From positions 1 to 64,000 of the forward strand of contig NZ_QGKU01000026.1 in NCBI RefSeq assembly GCF_003172915.1: 64,000 nucleotides of DNA. The letters are read 5' to 3'. The notes under the pieces were generated by a model. The model saw nothing but the letters and a program-made list of their open reading frames with translations. It was not told where the DNA came from and ran no database searches. Numbering within the stretch: position 1 is the stretch's first letter; each line of letters starts with the position of its first letter. This stretch comes from Meridianimarinicoccus roseus (lineage in GTDB: Bacteria; Pseudomonadota; Alphaproteobacteria; Rhodobacterales; Rhodobacteraceae). Made by a program: the position numbers and the translations under genes. Shown here one piece after another: positions 1 through 8,674 of the stretch.

Positions 1-1347
1 AGCGCAGCGCGCGGCCGGCGGTGACGCTGGCGGCCATCGCCGGTCTTCGGAGAAGGTTCGGGTTGCGAAACCTGGAACCGAACCGGAGACGACGATGACC
101 GACGATAGAATGACCCTGATGGAGCTGGTGGAGAAGTCCGCCGACGAGGATCTCGTCCGCGACATGCTCGCCTATGCCGCCGAGCGGCTGATGGAGATGG
201 AGGTCGAGGCTGCGACGGGCGCGCCAAAAGGAACGCGCACACCGGCGCGCACCACGCAGCGCAATGGATACCGCGAGAGAGGCTGGGAGACCCGCGCCGG
301 CCGGATCGACCTGGCGATCCCGAAGCTGCGCAAGGGCAGCTACTTCCCGAGCTTTCTCGAACCGCGCAGGACGGCGGAGAAGGCCCTCGTGGCCGTCATC
401 CAGGAAGCCTATGTGCACGGCGTCTCGACGCGCGCCGTGGACGATCTGGTGCGTGCCATGGGCGGGAGTGGCGTGTCTAAGAGCCAGGTGAGTCGGCTCT
501 GCGCCGAGATCGACGAGCGCGTGCTGGCATTCCTCACCCGGCCTCTCGAGGGCGCCTGGCCCTATCTCTGGCTCGATGCAACCTACATCCGGGTGCGCGA
601 GAACGGCCGGATCATCAGCCGTGCCGTAATAATCGCGGTGGCGGTCAACGGGGACGGCCGACGCGAGGTGCTCGGCGTCGCCACCGGCCCCTCCGAGGCG
701 GAGACGTTCTGGACTGGCTTCCTGCGCTCTCTCGCCGATCGCGGCCTGCGCGGCGTGAAGCTCGTCGTGGCCGACGATCACAAGGGGCTCAGGGCCGCAG
801 CCCGCCGAGTGTTCGATGCGACCCACCAACGGTGTCGCGTGCACTGGCTCAGAAACGCGCTCGCCCATGCCCCGGCCAAGAGCCGCACCGCCGTGGCCGC
901 AATGCTCAAGACGATCTTCGCCCAGGAGACCAAGGCCGAGGCGGAGACCCAGTGGGACGCCATCGCCGACGCCCTCCGTGAGAAGAATGACCGGCTCGGC
1001 GCCATGATGGACGCCTCCCGCGACGACGTGCTCGCCTACATGGACTTCCCCAGGGAGCACTGGGCGCAGATCAGCTCGACCAACCCGCTTGAGCGCGTCA
1101 ACAAGGAGATCAAGCGCCGTTCCAATGTCGTCGGGATCTTTCCGAACGACGCGGCCATCATCCGTCTGGTCGGCGCGCTGATGATCGAAACCAACGACGA
1201 GTGGGCCGTCGCGCGCCGTTACATGGGGCTGGAGTCGCTGGCCCGCATCACCGATACTCACAACGTCAGACTGCCCGCCGTGGCGACCTGACCAACTCGA
1301 GCCTCTCCGAAGGCCGGCCCTCTTACACCACGCCGCGGGGCACTACC
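1..1347 (+). mobile_element. IS256-family insertion sequence, left end cut by the window
   Basis: The element is defined by the IS256-type transposase at 95-1291. About 55 bases after its stop, near 1316-1347, lies a terminal-looking sequence (CTCTTACACCACGC, then GGGGCACTACC) that resembles the right ends I know from this family. Its reverse complement is not present in bases 1-94, so the left inverted repeat must be outside the window. The right boundary is therefore an estimate to within about 10 bases, and no target duplication can be read. Confidence 0.6.
95..1291 (+). CDS. IS256-family (mutator type) transposase
   Basis: A 398-residue DDE transposase, the normal length for the family, so it appears intact. 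The acidic triad is visible: Asp in [10 protein letters not shown], Asp in LVVADDHKG, and Glu in [15 protein letters not shown], which is the characteristic C-terminal IS256 signature. The CRVHWLRN stretch between the last two is also typical. The start is preceded by GGAG at suitable spacing. It moves the surrounding element by cut-and-paste or copy-out. There is no partner gene. It probably arrived recently, since no frame damage is seen. Confidence 0.95.
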   Translation: MTDDRMTLMELVEKSADEDLVRDMLAYAAERLMEMEVEAATGAPKGTRTPARTTQRNGYRERGWETRAGRIDLAIPKLRKGSYFPSFLEPRRTAEKALVAVIQEAYVHGVSTRAVDDLVRAMGGSGVSKSQVSRLCAEIDERVLAFLTRPLEGAWPYLWLDATYIRVRENGRIISRAVIIAVAVNGDGRREVLGVATGPSEAETFWTGFLRSLADRGLRGVKLVVADDHKGLRAAARRVFDATHQRCRVHWLRNALAHAPAKSRTAVAAMLKTIFAQETKAEAETQWDAIADALREKNDRLGAMMDASRDDVLAYMDFPREHWAQISSTNPLERVNKEIKRRSNVVGIFPNDAAIIRLVGALMIETNDEWAVARRYMGLESLARITDTHNVRLPAVAT

Positions 1348-1662
1348 GGTGCGGGGAAAAGTTACCGGAACGGCGGGACGGGCGGTTGTGACGCTTGCGG
1401 TGCGGCTTCACTGCGGCATGTCAGACCAACGCCGTGCGACAGCGATTGACAGCAGGTTGTCACGGATGGCGCGTGGAGACACCGGTGAAACGGCGGCTCC
1501 GAATGAATGTGATCAGAAAACCTTGGCTCAGCGTAGTTAGCGAACGCCGGGCAACCTGAGGGGACGGTTCACGATGCGTCGTGTTTCAGACAGAAATGAT
1601 ACGAGTCCGGCAGGCCGATTTTTGCCCGGATGCCGGTCAGCGCGTTCCTTGCACGCCTCTCA
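1348..1662. other. gene-poor spacer after the IS element
   Basis: About 315 bases lie between the presumed IS right end and the stop of the small membrane protein gene on the minus strand. Short open frames exist on both strands but none has a convincing start, composition or family resemblance. I see no tRNA and no clear terminator for the leftward gatB operon. It may be decayed sequence displaced by IS insertion. Confidence 0.5.
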
Positions 1663-1788
1663 TCACTCCGCCGGGTGGCTGGATCGCTTGCGCGCATCGA
1701 TACGGGCGGCTTCGCGTCTGAGAAGCCAGACGCCGGTTGCAGCCACGGCAAGAGCGATCAGGGGAATGGCGACTTCAAAAGCGGTCAT
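1663..1788 (-). CDS. 41-residue single-pass membrane microprotein
   Basis: A small frame whose ATG (1788-1786) overlaps the TGA of the upstream 76-residue gene in an ATGA arrangement, which implies translational coupling. The product begins MTAFEVAIPLIALAVAATGV, a single hydrophobic segment, followed by a basic, charged tail (WLLRREAARIDARKRSS), so it should sit in the inner membrane with the tail in the cytoplasm. A GGAGGA-type ribosome site precedes the start. No family is recognised. It is the last gene of the gatB-led unit. Size makes it uncertain, but overlap, ribosome site and topology agree. Confidence 0.6.
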   Translation of the reverse strand: MTAFEVAIPLIALAVAATGVWLLRREAARIDARKRSSHPAE

Positions 1789-2015
1789 GTGTTGTCCTCC
1801 GTGCGGAGCATGACCAAGATATAGTGCGAAATGGCGTGCAGGAAAAGACCCGCGACGCCCCAGAGCACGGTCAGGCCGGACACCTCGTCGAGATTCACTG
1901 TCAACGGGCGCAGTACGGCGAAGCCGATCAGCCCCAGCCCGATCGCGTTCACGAAACCCGAGAACAGCTTGACCCGTTCGTTGTGGATCGCAACGTCGCG
2001 GCGCAGACTGGCCAC
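1785..2015 (-). CDS. 76-residue two-helix membrane protein, unknown function
   Basis: Starts four bases after the gatB stop and ends in an ATGA overlap with the next microprotein gene, so it is almost certainly part of the gatB transcript. After a short basic N-terminus (SLRRDVAIHNERVKLFSGF) there are two hydrophobic segments, about residues 20-42 and 47-70, ending in an acidic tail. This pattern suggests a small inner-membrane protein with both ends in the cytoplasm. I do not recognise the family. The function is unlikely to concern amidotransfer, since GatCAB needs no membrane subunit. Confidence 0.75.
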   Translation of the reverse strand: MASLRRDVAIHNERVKLFSGFVNAIGLGLIGFAVLRPLTVNLDEVSGLTVLWGVAGLFLHAISHYILVMLRTEDNT

Positions 2016-2019
2016 GGGC

Positions 2020-3534
2020 CTACAGGCCCAGCTTGGCCGCCACGAGGTCGTTCACAGCCTTGGGGTTCGCCTTGCCGCCGGTTGCCTTCATCACCTGGCC
2101 CACGAACCAGCCTGCGAGTTTTGGGTTTGCCTTGGCCTTTTCCACCTGCGCGGGGTTCTCGGCGATCACCTTGTCCACCGCGGCCTCGATCGCGCCGGTG
2201 TCGGTGACCTGTTTCATGCCGCGGTCTTCCACGATCTGCGCCGGATCGCCGCCTTCGGTATAGACCATCTCGAACAGATCCTTGGCGATCTTGCCGGAAA
2301 TGTCGCCCTTTTCGATCAGGCCGATGATGCCGCCCAGTTGCGCGGGGCTGACCGGGCTTTCGGTAATGGCGCGATCACCGTCCTTCTTCAGTCGACCGAA
2401 CAGTTCGTTGATGACCCAGTTCGCGGCCATCTTGCCGTCACGCCCTTCAGCCACGGCTTCGAAATAGGCGGCCGATTCTACCTCGGCCGTCAGCACGGAG
2501 GCGTCGTATTCGCTCAGCCCAAAGGCGGTGACGAAGCGCGCGCGTTTCTCGTCGGGCAGTTCGGGCAGGGATGCGGCAATGTCGTCCACCCAAGCCTGCT
2601 CGATCTCCAGCGGCAGCAGGTCGGGGCAGGGGAAGTAGCGGTAGTCATGCGCCTCTTCCTTGGACCGCATGGAGCGCGTCTCGCCCTTGTCGGGATCGTA
2701 GAGCCGGGTTTCCTGCACGACCGTCCCGCCGTCTTCCAGAATGGCGATCTGGCGGCGGGCCTCAAACTCGATCGCCTGCTGGATGAAACGCATGGAGTTC
2801 ATGTTCTTGATCTCGCAGCGGGTGCCGAGATGGCTGAAATCCTGTGTTTCCTGATAGCGCTCGTAGTCGCCGGGTCGGCAGACCGACACGTTGACGTCGG
2901 CACGCAGGTTGCCGTTCTGCATGTTGCCGTCGCAGGTGCCGAGGTAGCGCAGGATCTGGCGCAGCTTGCCGACATAGGCCGCGGCTTCTTCCGGGCCGCG
3001 GATGTCGGGGCGCGAGACGATCTCCATCAGTGCGACGCCCGTGCGGTTCAGGTCCACGAAGGACATGTGCGGGTCCATGTCGTGGATCGACTTGCCGGCG
3101 TCTTGTTCGAGGTGGATGCGTTCGATGCGCACCAGCCGCGCGATGCCGGGGGCCATGTCCACCAGCACCTCGCCCTCGCCGACGATGGGGTGATACAACT
3201 GGCTGATCTGGTAGCCCTGCGGCAGGTCGGGGTAGAAATAGTTCTTCCGGTCGAAGGCCGAGGTCAGGTTGATCTGCGCCTTCAGACCCAGCCCGGTCTT
3301 GACGGCGAGCGCGACGCAGCCTTCGTTGATCACCGGAAGCATCCCCGGCATTCCGGCGTCCACGAAGGCGACGTTACTGTTAGGTTCCGCGCCGAATTGC
3401 GTTGAGGCGCCCGAGAACAGCTTGGCGTTGGAGGCCACCTGCGCGTGCACTTCAAGCCCGATCACCAGTTCCCAATCGTGCTTCGCCCCGGCGATGACCT
3501 TGGGGGCGGGGGCTTCGTAGGTCAGATCGAGCAT
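2020..3534 (-). CDS. gatB: Asp-tRNA(Asn)/Glu-tRNA(Gln) amidotransferase subunit B
   Basis: A 504-residue protein, full length for GatB. The N-terminal catalytic domain begins after a short tail with [14 protein letters not shown], the family hallmark, and contains [14 protein letters not shown] and [12 protein letters not shown]. The C-terminal YqeY-like helical domain ends with [16 protein letters not shown]. GatB activates mischarged Glu-tRNA(Gln) or Asp-tRNA(Asn) with ATP so that ammonia from GatA can convert it. The gatA and gatC partners are not in the window. Two small membrane genes follow on the same strand. A promoter-like pair lies at 3567-3595. Confidence 0.97.
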   Translation of the reverse strand: MLDLTYEAPAPKVIAGAKHDWELVIGLEVHAQVASNAKLFSGASTQFGAEPNSNVAFVDAGMPGMLPVINEGCVALAVKTGLGLKAQINLTSAFDRKNYFYPDLPQGYQISQLYHPIVGEGEVLVDMAPGIARLVRIERIHLEQDAGKSIHDMDPHMSFVDLNRTGVALMEIVSRPDIRGPEEAAAYVGKLRQILRYLGTCDGNMQNGNLRADVNVSVCRPGDYERYQETQDFSHLGTRCEIKNMNSMRFIQQAIEFEARRQIAILEDGGTVVQETRLYDPDKGETRSMRSKEEAHDYRYFPCPDLLPLEIEQAWVDDIAASLPELPDEKRARFVTAFGLSEYDASVLTAEVESAAYFEAVAEGRDGKMAANWVINELFGRLKKDGDRAITESPVSPAQLGGIIGLIEKGDISGKIAKDLFEMVYTEGGDPAQIVEDRGMKQVTDTGAIEAAVDKVIAENPAQVEKAKANPKLAGWFVGQVMKATGGKANPKAVNDLVAAKLGL

Positions 3535-3566
3535 GGCGCGGTGTCCTTTCGGCGGTGTCCCCGTGC

Positions 3567-3595
3567 CTTCTAGTGCCGCGTGCGCGCCGGCTCAA
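3567..3595 (-). promoter_or_regulatory. candidate sigma70 promoter for gatB
   Basis: On the minus strand TTGAGC (3595-3590) and TAGAAG (3572-3567) are separated by 17 bases, about 30 bases upstream of the gatB start. It matches the TTGNNN / TANANG pattern seen before several other housekeeping genes in this window. Confidence 0.45.
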
Positions 3596-3766
3596 GCCGC
3601 CATTGCGCGGGTGGATCGGGAGGGCTGCATGCGGCATGAGGTTTCGCGTGGCACGTCATGCGCTTGAGATGCAGGGCGAAACACGGGCCATCAACTTGTC
3701 GGGAAGCCGGGCTGCCGGCGCGTGCATGTCCGGCTAGGGTGACTACGCATCGCAAGGGAGCCTCGC

Positions 3767-4288
3767 ATGATCCGAAACACCTGCCTCGCCGCTGCCTTCG
3801 GGCTGATGACCGCCGTGTCTGCCCTCGCCGGGCCGCAATATGTCGACGGGACGGGATTCGCCGTCTCGGGATATGACGTGGTGTCGTACTTCGCGCTGGA
3901 GCAGGCGCCGGTGGGCAAGGCCCAGCCGGAACCCGCGCTGGGCCGCGCCGACCTGACGGCCAATTACAACGGCGCGACCTTCGCCTTCGCCACCGCGGCG
4001 AACCGTGATGCGTTCCTTGCAGATCCGGCACGGTACGCGCCCCACTACGATGGGCATTGTGCCTTTGGCGTGGCGGGCGGGTACAAGGTACCTGCGAACC
4101 CGAAGCTGTGGCGCATCGTCGAGGACCGCCTTTACCTGAATATCAACGCGGGCGTCGCGCGGAAATGGGAGCGCGATATTCCCGGTTACGAGCAGAGCGC
4201 GCAATCGGCATGGCCGGATCTCGAACCGCAGCCCGCCTCGACCGATCGCGTGCCGCGCTTTCGCGCTACCGGCCCGGTGACGAACTGA
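3767..4288 (+). CDS. secreted YHS domain-containing protein
   Basis: A 173-residue protein with a signal peptide (MIRNTCLAAAFGLMTAVSALA, cut before GPQYV). The mature part has the YHS-type repeat pattern: VSGYDVVSYFALEQAPVGK, then YNGATFAFATAANRDAFLADPARYAPHYDGHCAFGVAGGYK. This subgroup is common in proteobacterial periplasms; it is often labelled a YHS selenoprotein relative, and no in-frame TGA is present here. A metal or copper role is often suggested but not shown by the sequence. It lies 17 bases before an esterase gene on the same strand. Confidence 0.85.
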   Translation: MIRNTCLAAAFGLMTAVSALAGPQYVDGTGFAVSGYDVVSYFALEQAPVGKAQPEPALGRADLTANYNGATFAFATAANRDAFLADPARYAPHYDGHCAFGVAGGYKVPANPKLWRIVEDRLYLNINAGVARKWERDIPGYEQSAQSAWPDLEPQPASTDRVPRFRATGPVTN

Positions 4289-4305
4289 CCGCGCCGGGTT
4301 CGCAC

Positions 4306-5142
4306 ATGTGCCGTACACTACTGACCGGCCTGCTGCTGTCGCTTGTGGCCGGGACGGCCCCAGCGCAGCAGGACTGCGCGCGCGGCGAGGTGGCCTGCCG
4401 GGTGGCGGATGGCAGCTATCACGTCCGTCTGCCGGACAGTGCGGCGGCGCAGCCACCCGCGGTCATGTTTCTGCACGGCTACGGCGCCGACGCGCTGGCG
4501 ATGATCCGCAATCCGCGTGTGACCGACGCGCTTCTTGCGCGTGGGTTCGCGGTGATCGCGCCGAACGGGCGCGGCCGTGACGGGGCCGACGGCGGCGGCT
4601 GGTCGTTCATGCCCGGCCGCCCGCAGCGGCGCGACGAAGCCGCCTTCCTACAGTCCGTGCGCGATGACGCGGTGGCGCGGTTCGGGCTGGACTCTGCGCG
4701 TATTTTCCTCGGCGGCTATTCCATCGGCGGGTCGATGACGAGCTACATAGCCTGTGCCGCACCGGACAGTTTTGCCGCCTATGTGCCGGTGGCGGGCAGC
4801 TTCTGGCGCCCGCACCCGGACCGCTGCGCAGGGCCCGTGCGGCTGCTGCATACCCACGGCTGGACCGACGGCACCGTGCCGCTGGAGGGGCGACCGCTGC
4901 GCGGCGGGCAGATCATGCAGGGCGATGTCTTCGCGGCGTTTCAGGTCTGGCGCGCGGCGAACGGGTGCGACGGGCTGCGTGCCACGCGGTTCGACACCTC
5001 GGGGCCGTTCTGGCGGCGCGCCTGGACCGACTGTGCGCCAGGCAGCGCGCTGGAACTGGCACTGCATCCGGGCGGGCATCTCGTGCCGGACGGCTGGGCG
5101 GATATGGCCGCAGACTGGCTGGCGACCCTGCCGCCGCGCTGA
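4306..5142 (+). CDS. secreted alpha/beta hydrolase, LpqC / PHB depolymerase-like
   Basis: The frame is open further upstream, but the ATG at 4306 gives a signal peptide (CRTLLTGLLLSLVAGTAPAQQ) and fits the end of the YHS gene. The 278-residue product shows the esterase fold: FLHGYGADA near the oxyanion hole, nucleophile in GGYSIGGSM, an Asp region in THGWTDGTVP, and the final His in HPGGHLVPDGW. Four or more Cys suggest disulfides outside the cytoplasm. The relatives act on polyhydroxybutyrate or feruloyl-like esters; the substrate here is not defined. Probably cotranscribed with the YHS gene. Confidence 0.8.
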   Translation: MCRTLLTGLLLSLVAGTAPAQQDCARGEVACRVADGSYHVRLPDSAAAQPPAVMFLHGYGADALAMIRNPRVTDALLARGFAVIAPNGRGRDGADGGGWSFMPGRPQRRDEAAFLQSVRDDAVARFGLDSARIFLGGYSIGGSMTSYIACAAPDSFAAYVPVAGSFWRPHPDRCAGPVRLLHTHGWTDGTVPLEGRPLRGGQIMQGDVFAAFQVWRAANGCDGLRATRFDTSGPFWRRAWTDCAPGSALELALHPGGHLVPDGWADMAADWLATLPPR

Positions 5143-5207
5143 ACGCATTCGCCCGGACCCGCGGCCCTTCGCCTGCCGCGCTTCCGCAAGGCGAGGGGGC
5201 GGGCATG

Positions 5208-5237
5208 AAAAAAGGGCCGCAGCATGTGCTGCGGCCC
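5208..5237 (-). terminator. intrinsic terminator of rpsF-rpsR-rplI
   Basis: A perfect 11-bp stem (5214-5224 with 5227-5237; GGGCCGCAGCA paired with TGCTGCGGCCC) is followed on the minus strand by six T residues (5213-5208). It lies about 27 bases after the rplI stop. Confidence 0.9.
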
Positions 5238-5263
5238 CATAAGTCCGGTCGGGCGTGGCGCGC

Positions 5264-5878
5264 TCAGCGCTCTTCGACATCCGGCTGCGGGGTGCTGTCG
5301 CCGCTTTCGTCGTCGTCCATCGCGGCGCTGCCGATATCGTCGAACAGTTCCGCGATCTCGAAATCGGCTGCCGCTTCTTCTTCGGCCGCCAGTTCCTGGA
5401 TCGACTTGCCCGATGCCTGCAGTTCCGCCTCTTCGGGGGAGCGCGCAACATTGAGCGAGATCGTCACCTCGACCTCCGGGTGCAGCGTGACGATCACGTC
5501 GTGCAGACCCAGTTCCTTGATCGGGCGGCTCAGGTGCACCTGCTTGCGGTCCACCGTGAAGCCCGCCTCGGTTGCCGCGTCGGCGGCGTCCCGGGTGCTG
5601 ACCGATCCGTAGAGCGCGCCCGAATCGGATGCCGAGCGGATCACGACGAAGGACTTGCCGTCCAGCTGCGCGCCAAGTGCCTCGGCCTCCTTGCGGGTTT
5701 CGAGGTTCTGCGCCTCGAGTTGCGCCTTCTGCTCTTCGAAGCGGGCGAGGTTGGCGGGGTTCACGCGCAGCGCCTTGCCTTGGGGCAGCAGGAAATTGCG
5801 GGCGTAGCCTTCCTTGACGGAGACGACTTCGCCCATCTGGCCGAGTTTGGCCACGCGTTCGAGAAGAATGATATCCAT
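5264..5878 (-). CDS. rplI: 50S ribosomal protein L9
   Basis: 204 residues. The N-terminal domain is classical: [21 protein letters not shown], then [15 protein letters not shown], followed by the long connecting helix and the C-terminal domain with [16 protein letters not shown] and [18 protein letters not shown]. It is longer than the ~150-residue enterobacterial form because of an acidic tail (about residues 155-204, rich in Glu, Asp and Ala), a feature common in Rhodobacteraceae. L9 binds 23S rRNA domain V near the L1 stalk and limits frameshifting. Last gene of the rpsF operon. Confidence 0.97.
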   Translation of the reverse strand: MDIILLERVAKLGQMGEVVSVKEGYARNFLLPQGKALRVNPANLARFEEQKAQLEAQNLETRKEAEALGAQLDGKSFVVIRSASDSGALYGSVSTRDAADAATEAGFTVDRKQVHLSRPIKELGLHDVIVTLHPEVEVTISLNVARSPEEAELQASGKSIQELAAEEEAAADFEIAELFDDIGSAAMDDDESGDSTPQPDVEER

Positions 5879-5890
5879 CTGGTGCGTTCC

Positions 5891-6118
5891 TTACTTCACG
5901 GCGTAGGGCAGCAGGGCGAGGAAGCGCGCGCGTTTGATCGCACGGGCCAGTTCACGCTGCTTCTTGGACGACACGGCGGTGATCCGCGACGGCACGATCT
6001 TGCCGCGTTCGGAGATGTAACGCTGCAGCAGGCGCGTGTCCTTGTAGTCGATCTTGGGCGCGTTGTCGCCGGAGAAGGGGCAGACCTTGCGGCGGCGGAA
6101 AAACGGTTTGGTGGCCAT
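5891..6118 (-). CDS. rpsR: 30S ribosomal protein S18
   Basis: 75 residues, with the family core [20 protein letters not shown] and [30 protein letters not shown] (given in two parts). It pairs with S6 on the platform of the 30S subunit. The gene sits between rpsF (26 bases upstream) and rplI (12 bases downstream), the conserved bacterial order. One Cys is present in the N-terminal part (KVCPFSG); a full zinc site is not apparent. Confidence 0.98.
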   Translation of the reverse strand: MATKPFFRRRKVCPFSGDNAPKIDYKDTRLLQRYISERGKIVPSRITAVSSKKQRELARAIKRARFLALLPYAVK

Positions 6119-6144
6119 GTGTTAGGTTCCTTTCCCTGTCTGGA

Positions 6145-6519
6145 TCAACGGCGACGGTCGCCGCGGTCACCGCGGTCGCCGCGGTCCCCACGTTCGTCGC
6201 GCTTCTGCATCTGGATCGACGGACCTTCGGCGTGCTCATCCACCTTGATGGTCAGAACGCGCATCACGTCGTCATGCAGGCGCATCAGGCGTTCCATTTC
6301 CTGGACGGCGGACGCGGGCGCGTCGGTCTTCAGGAAGGCATAGTGGCCCTTGCGGTTCTTGTTGATCTTGTAGGCCATCGTCTTGACGCCCCAGTACTCG
6401 TTTTCAACGACCTTTCCGCCGTTGTCCGCGAGGACGGTGGTGAAGTGTTCGACAAGGCCCTCGGCCTGTGCGTTCGACAGGTCCTGACGGGAAATGAAGA
6501 CATGCTCGTAAAGCGGCAT
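6145..6519 (-). CDS. rpsF: 30S ribosomal protein S6
   Basis: The family start MPLYEHVFISRQDLSNAQAE at 6519 is chosen over a longer open frame that runs into the yceI promoter region. The product has 124 residues. The core (about 1-95) holds WGVKTMAYKINKNRKGHYAF and contacts S18. The tail is low-complexity and charged, with four Arg-Gly-Asp units encoded by a 9-bp tandem repeat. First gene of rpsF-rpsR-rplI, with a strong promoter candidate at 6620-6647. Confidence 0.96.
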   Translation of the reverse strand: MPLYEHVFISRQDLSNAQAEGLVEHFTTVLADNGGKVVENEYWGVKTMAYKINKNRKGHYAFLKTDAPASAVQEMERLMRLHDDVMRVLTIKVDEHAEGPSIQMQKRDERGDRGDRGDRGDRRR

Positions 6520-6619
6520 ATCAAGTCCTTTTCTTGAGGCGCATTTCATAGGGCGGGCCAAGGCTTCCGCGCCCGTCCACGAGAGACTGCGCCGAGTTGC
6601 GGATTGCGGAAGATGCGGC

Positions 6620-6647
6620 CTTATACAGACCTGCACGGCCATTGCAA
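6620..6647 (-). promoter_or_regulatory. promoter candidate for rpsF-rpsR-rplI
   Basis: On the minus strand TTGCAA (6647-6642), 16-base spacer, TATAAG (6625-6620), about 100 bases before the rpsF start. It is one of the best matches to a housekeeping promoter in the window and shares the spacing of the rpmF and acpP candidates. Confidence 0.6.
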
Positions 6648-6806
6648 GCTGCGTGGTCCGGTGGCCGTCCGGCAGGGCGTCTCCGCCTGTTCGCTGGTGA
6701 ACGCAAGTTGTGGGTTTTCGCAGGATTGTCTTGTCGGCCGGCCACACGACATTTCCCACAAGCGCGGCATCCGCCGCGTTCCGCCACAATCGCAAGGAGC
6801 AACCCC

Positions 6807-7394
6807 ATGAAATCCACTCTCGTCGCCGCCGCGCTTGGTCTCGGCCTCGCCACCACCGCCGTCGCTGAGCCCGTCGAATACACGCTCGACAGCAGCCACA
6901 GCCAAGTCGTGTTCAACTATGACCACCTCGGCTTTTCGACCACGTATGGAATGTTCTCGGGCTTTTCGGGCACAATCCAGTTCGACGAAGCCGATCCCGC
7001 CGCATCATCGGTCAACGTGTCGATGCCGGTGACCAGCATGTTCACGGGCTGGGAAGCGCGCGACGAGCATTTCATGGGCGCCGACTTCTTCGATGCAGCG
7101 GGAACGGACGAGCAGGTGACCTTCGTATCCACCGGCATCGAGGTGACCGGCGAGAATACCGCCCTGATCACCGGCGATCTGACACTGAACGGCGTGACCA
7201 AGCAGGTCGTTCTCGACACGGTGCTGAACAAGGCCGACACGCACCCGATGGCCAACACGCCGTGGCTTGGCTTCAACGCCACGACGACGCTGCTGCGCAG
7301 CGATTATGGCGTGGACATGTTCGCGCCCTACGTGTCGGACGAGGTTGAAGTGTTCATCTCGATCGAGGCGCAGCAGGCTGCTGAGAAATCGTAA
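6807..7394 (+). CDS. periplasmic YceI-family lipid-binding protein
   Basis: 195 residues from the ATG at 6807, which follows AAGGAG and yields a signal peptide (KSTLVAAALGLGLATTAVA cut before EPVEYTLD). The mature part is a YceI lipocalin-like barrel: YTLDSSHSQVVFNYDHLGFS, then SGFSGTIQFDE, DFFDA near the middle, and LTLNGVTKQVVLD. The family binds isoprenoid or quinone-like lipids in the periplasm. A second YceI domain is fused to cytochrome b561 at 9988-11211, so this locus carries two members. Followed by a hairpin terminator. Confidence 0.93.
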   Translation: MKSTLVAAALGLGLATTAVAEPVEYTLDSSHSQVVFNYDHLGFSTTYGMFSGFSGTIQFDEADPAASSVNVSMPVTSMFTGWEARDEHFMGADFFDAAGTDEQVTFVSTGIEVTGENTALITGDLTLNGVTKQVVLDTVLNKADTHPMANTPWLGFNATTTLLRSDYGVDMFAPYVSDEVEVFISIEAQQAAEKS

Positions 7395-7426
7395 GGCGGC
7401 ATCGCGCCAACGCCGTGCAAGACGCC

Positions 7427-7450
7427 GGGCCGCCCTTCGAGGGGCGGCCC
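7427..7450. terminator. hairpin between convergent yceI and lysE
   Basis: A 9-bp perfect G+C stem (7427-7435 with 7442-7450) encloses TTCGAG. It lies 33 bases past the yceI stop and 8 bases from the lysE stop. No long T run follows on either strand, so it is a weaker terminator candidate. Confidence 0.55.
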
Positions 7451-7457
7451 TTCGCAT

Positions 7458-8045
7458 TCAGAGCATCGGCAGGACCGATCCAACCAACAGCACCGCCATG
7501 GCGATGTTGAACCCCCGAAGTCGTCCCGGAAGCGTGAGCCAGCCGCGCAGCCGCAGCCCCATAACCACCCAGACCAGCACCGAGGGCAGGTTCACCAGTC
7601 CGAACACCGCCGCGACCACAGCGACGGCCGCGAGCGTGTGGTCGGGCGCGTAGGCGGTGATCGCAGTCAGCGCCATCGCCCAGGCCTTGGGATTGACCCA
7701 CTGGAACGCGGCCGCCTGCAGGAAAGTCATCGGCGCGGGCGGGCGGCGGGCGTCGGCAATGCCACTCGCGCGCAGCAGCTTCCACGCCATCCAAAGGATG
7801 TAGCCAAGGCAGGCCACACGCAGCGCCGGTTCCAGCAGAGGCAGCGCGTCGAAGGCGCGTGCTACCCCGGCACCGACCAGCACCACCATCCCAGTGAACC
7901 CGAGCGCCACGCCCAGAAGGTGCGGCACCGTGCGGCGCAGGCCGAAATTCACGCCCGAGGCCATCAGCATAAGATTGTTAGGCCCCGGCGTGATGGAACT
8001 GACCAGTGCGAAGCCTGTAAGAGCAAGAAGAACATCATGGGTCAT
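7458..8045 (-). CDS. LysE/RhtB-family amino-acid exporter
   Basis: A 195-residue membrane protein with five or six hydrophobic segments. The family start is clear: LTGFALVSSITPGPNNLMLM contains the conserved TPGPNN, followed by FGLRRTVPHLLGVALGF and, later, FQWVNPKAWAMAL. Members export amino acids or homoserine lactone-like compounds across the inner membrane. The gene overlaps the end of a flavin-type gene by 11 bases. An Lrp-family regulator is divergent from the pair, as is usual for this type of exporter and probably reflecting control by an amino acid. Confidence 0.92.
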   Translation of the reverse strand: MTHDVLLALTGFALVSSITPGPNNLMLMASGVNFGLRRTVPHLLGVALGFTGMVVLVGAGVARAFDALPLLEPALRVACLGYILWMAWKLLRASGIADARRPPAPMTFLQAAAFQWVNPKAWAMALTAITAYAPDHTLAAVAVVAAVFGLVNLPSVLVWVVMGLRLRGWLTLPGRLRGFNIAMAVLLVGSVLPML

Positions 8046-8565
8046 CGGAGTGCCGTTCGTGCCGTGGTTTCGCGCGGATATTTCTTAAGGAGCGATCGTC
8101 CTCCCGCACGCCATAGGCCGCCAGCGTCGCATCGCGGCGTTCTGCGGGGGTTCTGTCCGGAAAGAGCCGCCAGGAAGGCGCGATGATCGGGCTGACGCGG
8201 AGCGGTTTCAGGACGAACACGTCGCGTATCGGAAAACCGGGCCCTGCCATCTCGGCGAGTGGTTTGACAAGGCACTCGAACTCGGGCGCACTCGCGGAGA
8301 CAACGTGCGCGTGCGCGGTGATCTTGAACCCGCGCTGCTCGAACACGTCCACGGCCGAGAGGCACACGTTCGGGTTGGCCGTGATGTTCGCGCGGCTTCG
8401 CGGCGACGCGATGTTGGCTATGCGTATCTCGCTTGGCGAAGCGGCGCAGAACACCTCCTTCGGCGACACGTTGGGGCGGCCTTCGGCATCGGCAGTGGCG
8501 AGCCAGCACAACACCGAACGGCCAAGGCAGTTCAGCGCGCCGGTGTCCAGTCCTACGGATGTCAT
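8035..8565 (-). CDS. pyridoxamine 5'-phosphate oxidase-like FMN-binding protein
   Basis: The ATG at 8565 is preceded by AGGAGG at 8-base spacing; a longer frame exists but crosses the divergent regulator. The 176-residue product has the split-barrel flavin fold: CWLATADAEGRPNVSPKEVF, then RIANIASPRSRANITANPNVCL, and a central strand with KITAHAHVVSA. The reaction is unknown; members bind FMN or F420, or act on heme or small quinones. It is translationally linked to lysE by an 11-base overlap and divergent from the Lrp regulator. Confidence 0.85.
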   Translation of the reverse strand: MTSVGLDTGALNCLGRSVLCWLATADAEGRPNVSPKEVFCAASPSEIRIANIASPRSRANITANPNVCLSAVDVFEQRGFKITAHAHVVSASAPEFECLVKPLAEMAGPGFPIRDVFVLKPLRVSPIIAPSWRLFPDRTPAERRDATLAAYGVREDDRSLRNIRAKPRHERHSDDP

Positions 8566-8674
8566 GGCCGATCCTCCTGAGTCGCGGCTTGTGTTTTGAC
8601 CCTTGGCATGATTGGCATGTATCCGGCGCAATGGGCTGCTAAATGTGGCGTAGGAAGCGATAAAGTTCGAAGCA

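Noticed and set aside
1569-1751. 60-codon minus-strand frame overlapping the 41-residue microprotein
   Set aside because: No ribosome site and odd composition; the overlapping ATGA-coupled frame is much better supported.
1831-3405. 524-codon open frame opposite gatB
   Set aside because: It lies wholly antisense to a clear gatB, has shifted-frame composition (Arg/His/Gly-rich), no ribosome site and no family resemblance. It is a product of high G+C.
6148-6195. Short tandem repeats that might suggest a CRISPR array
   Set aside because: The repeats are 9 bases, without spacers, in frame inside rpsF and encode RGD units. No CRISPR array or cas gene is seen.
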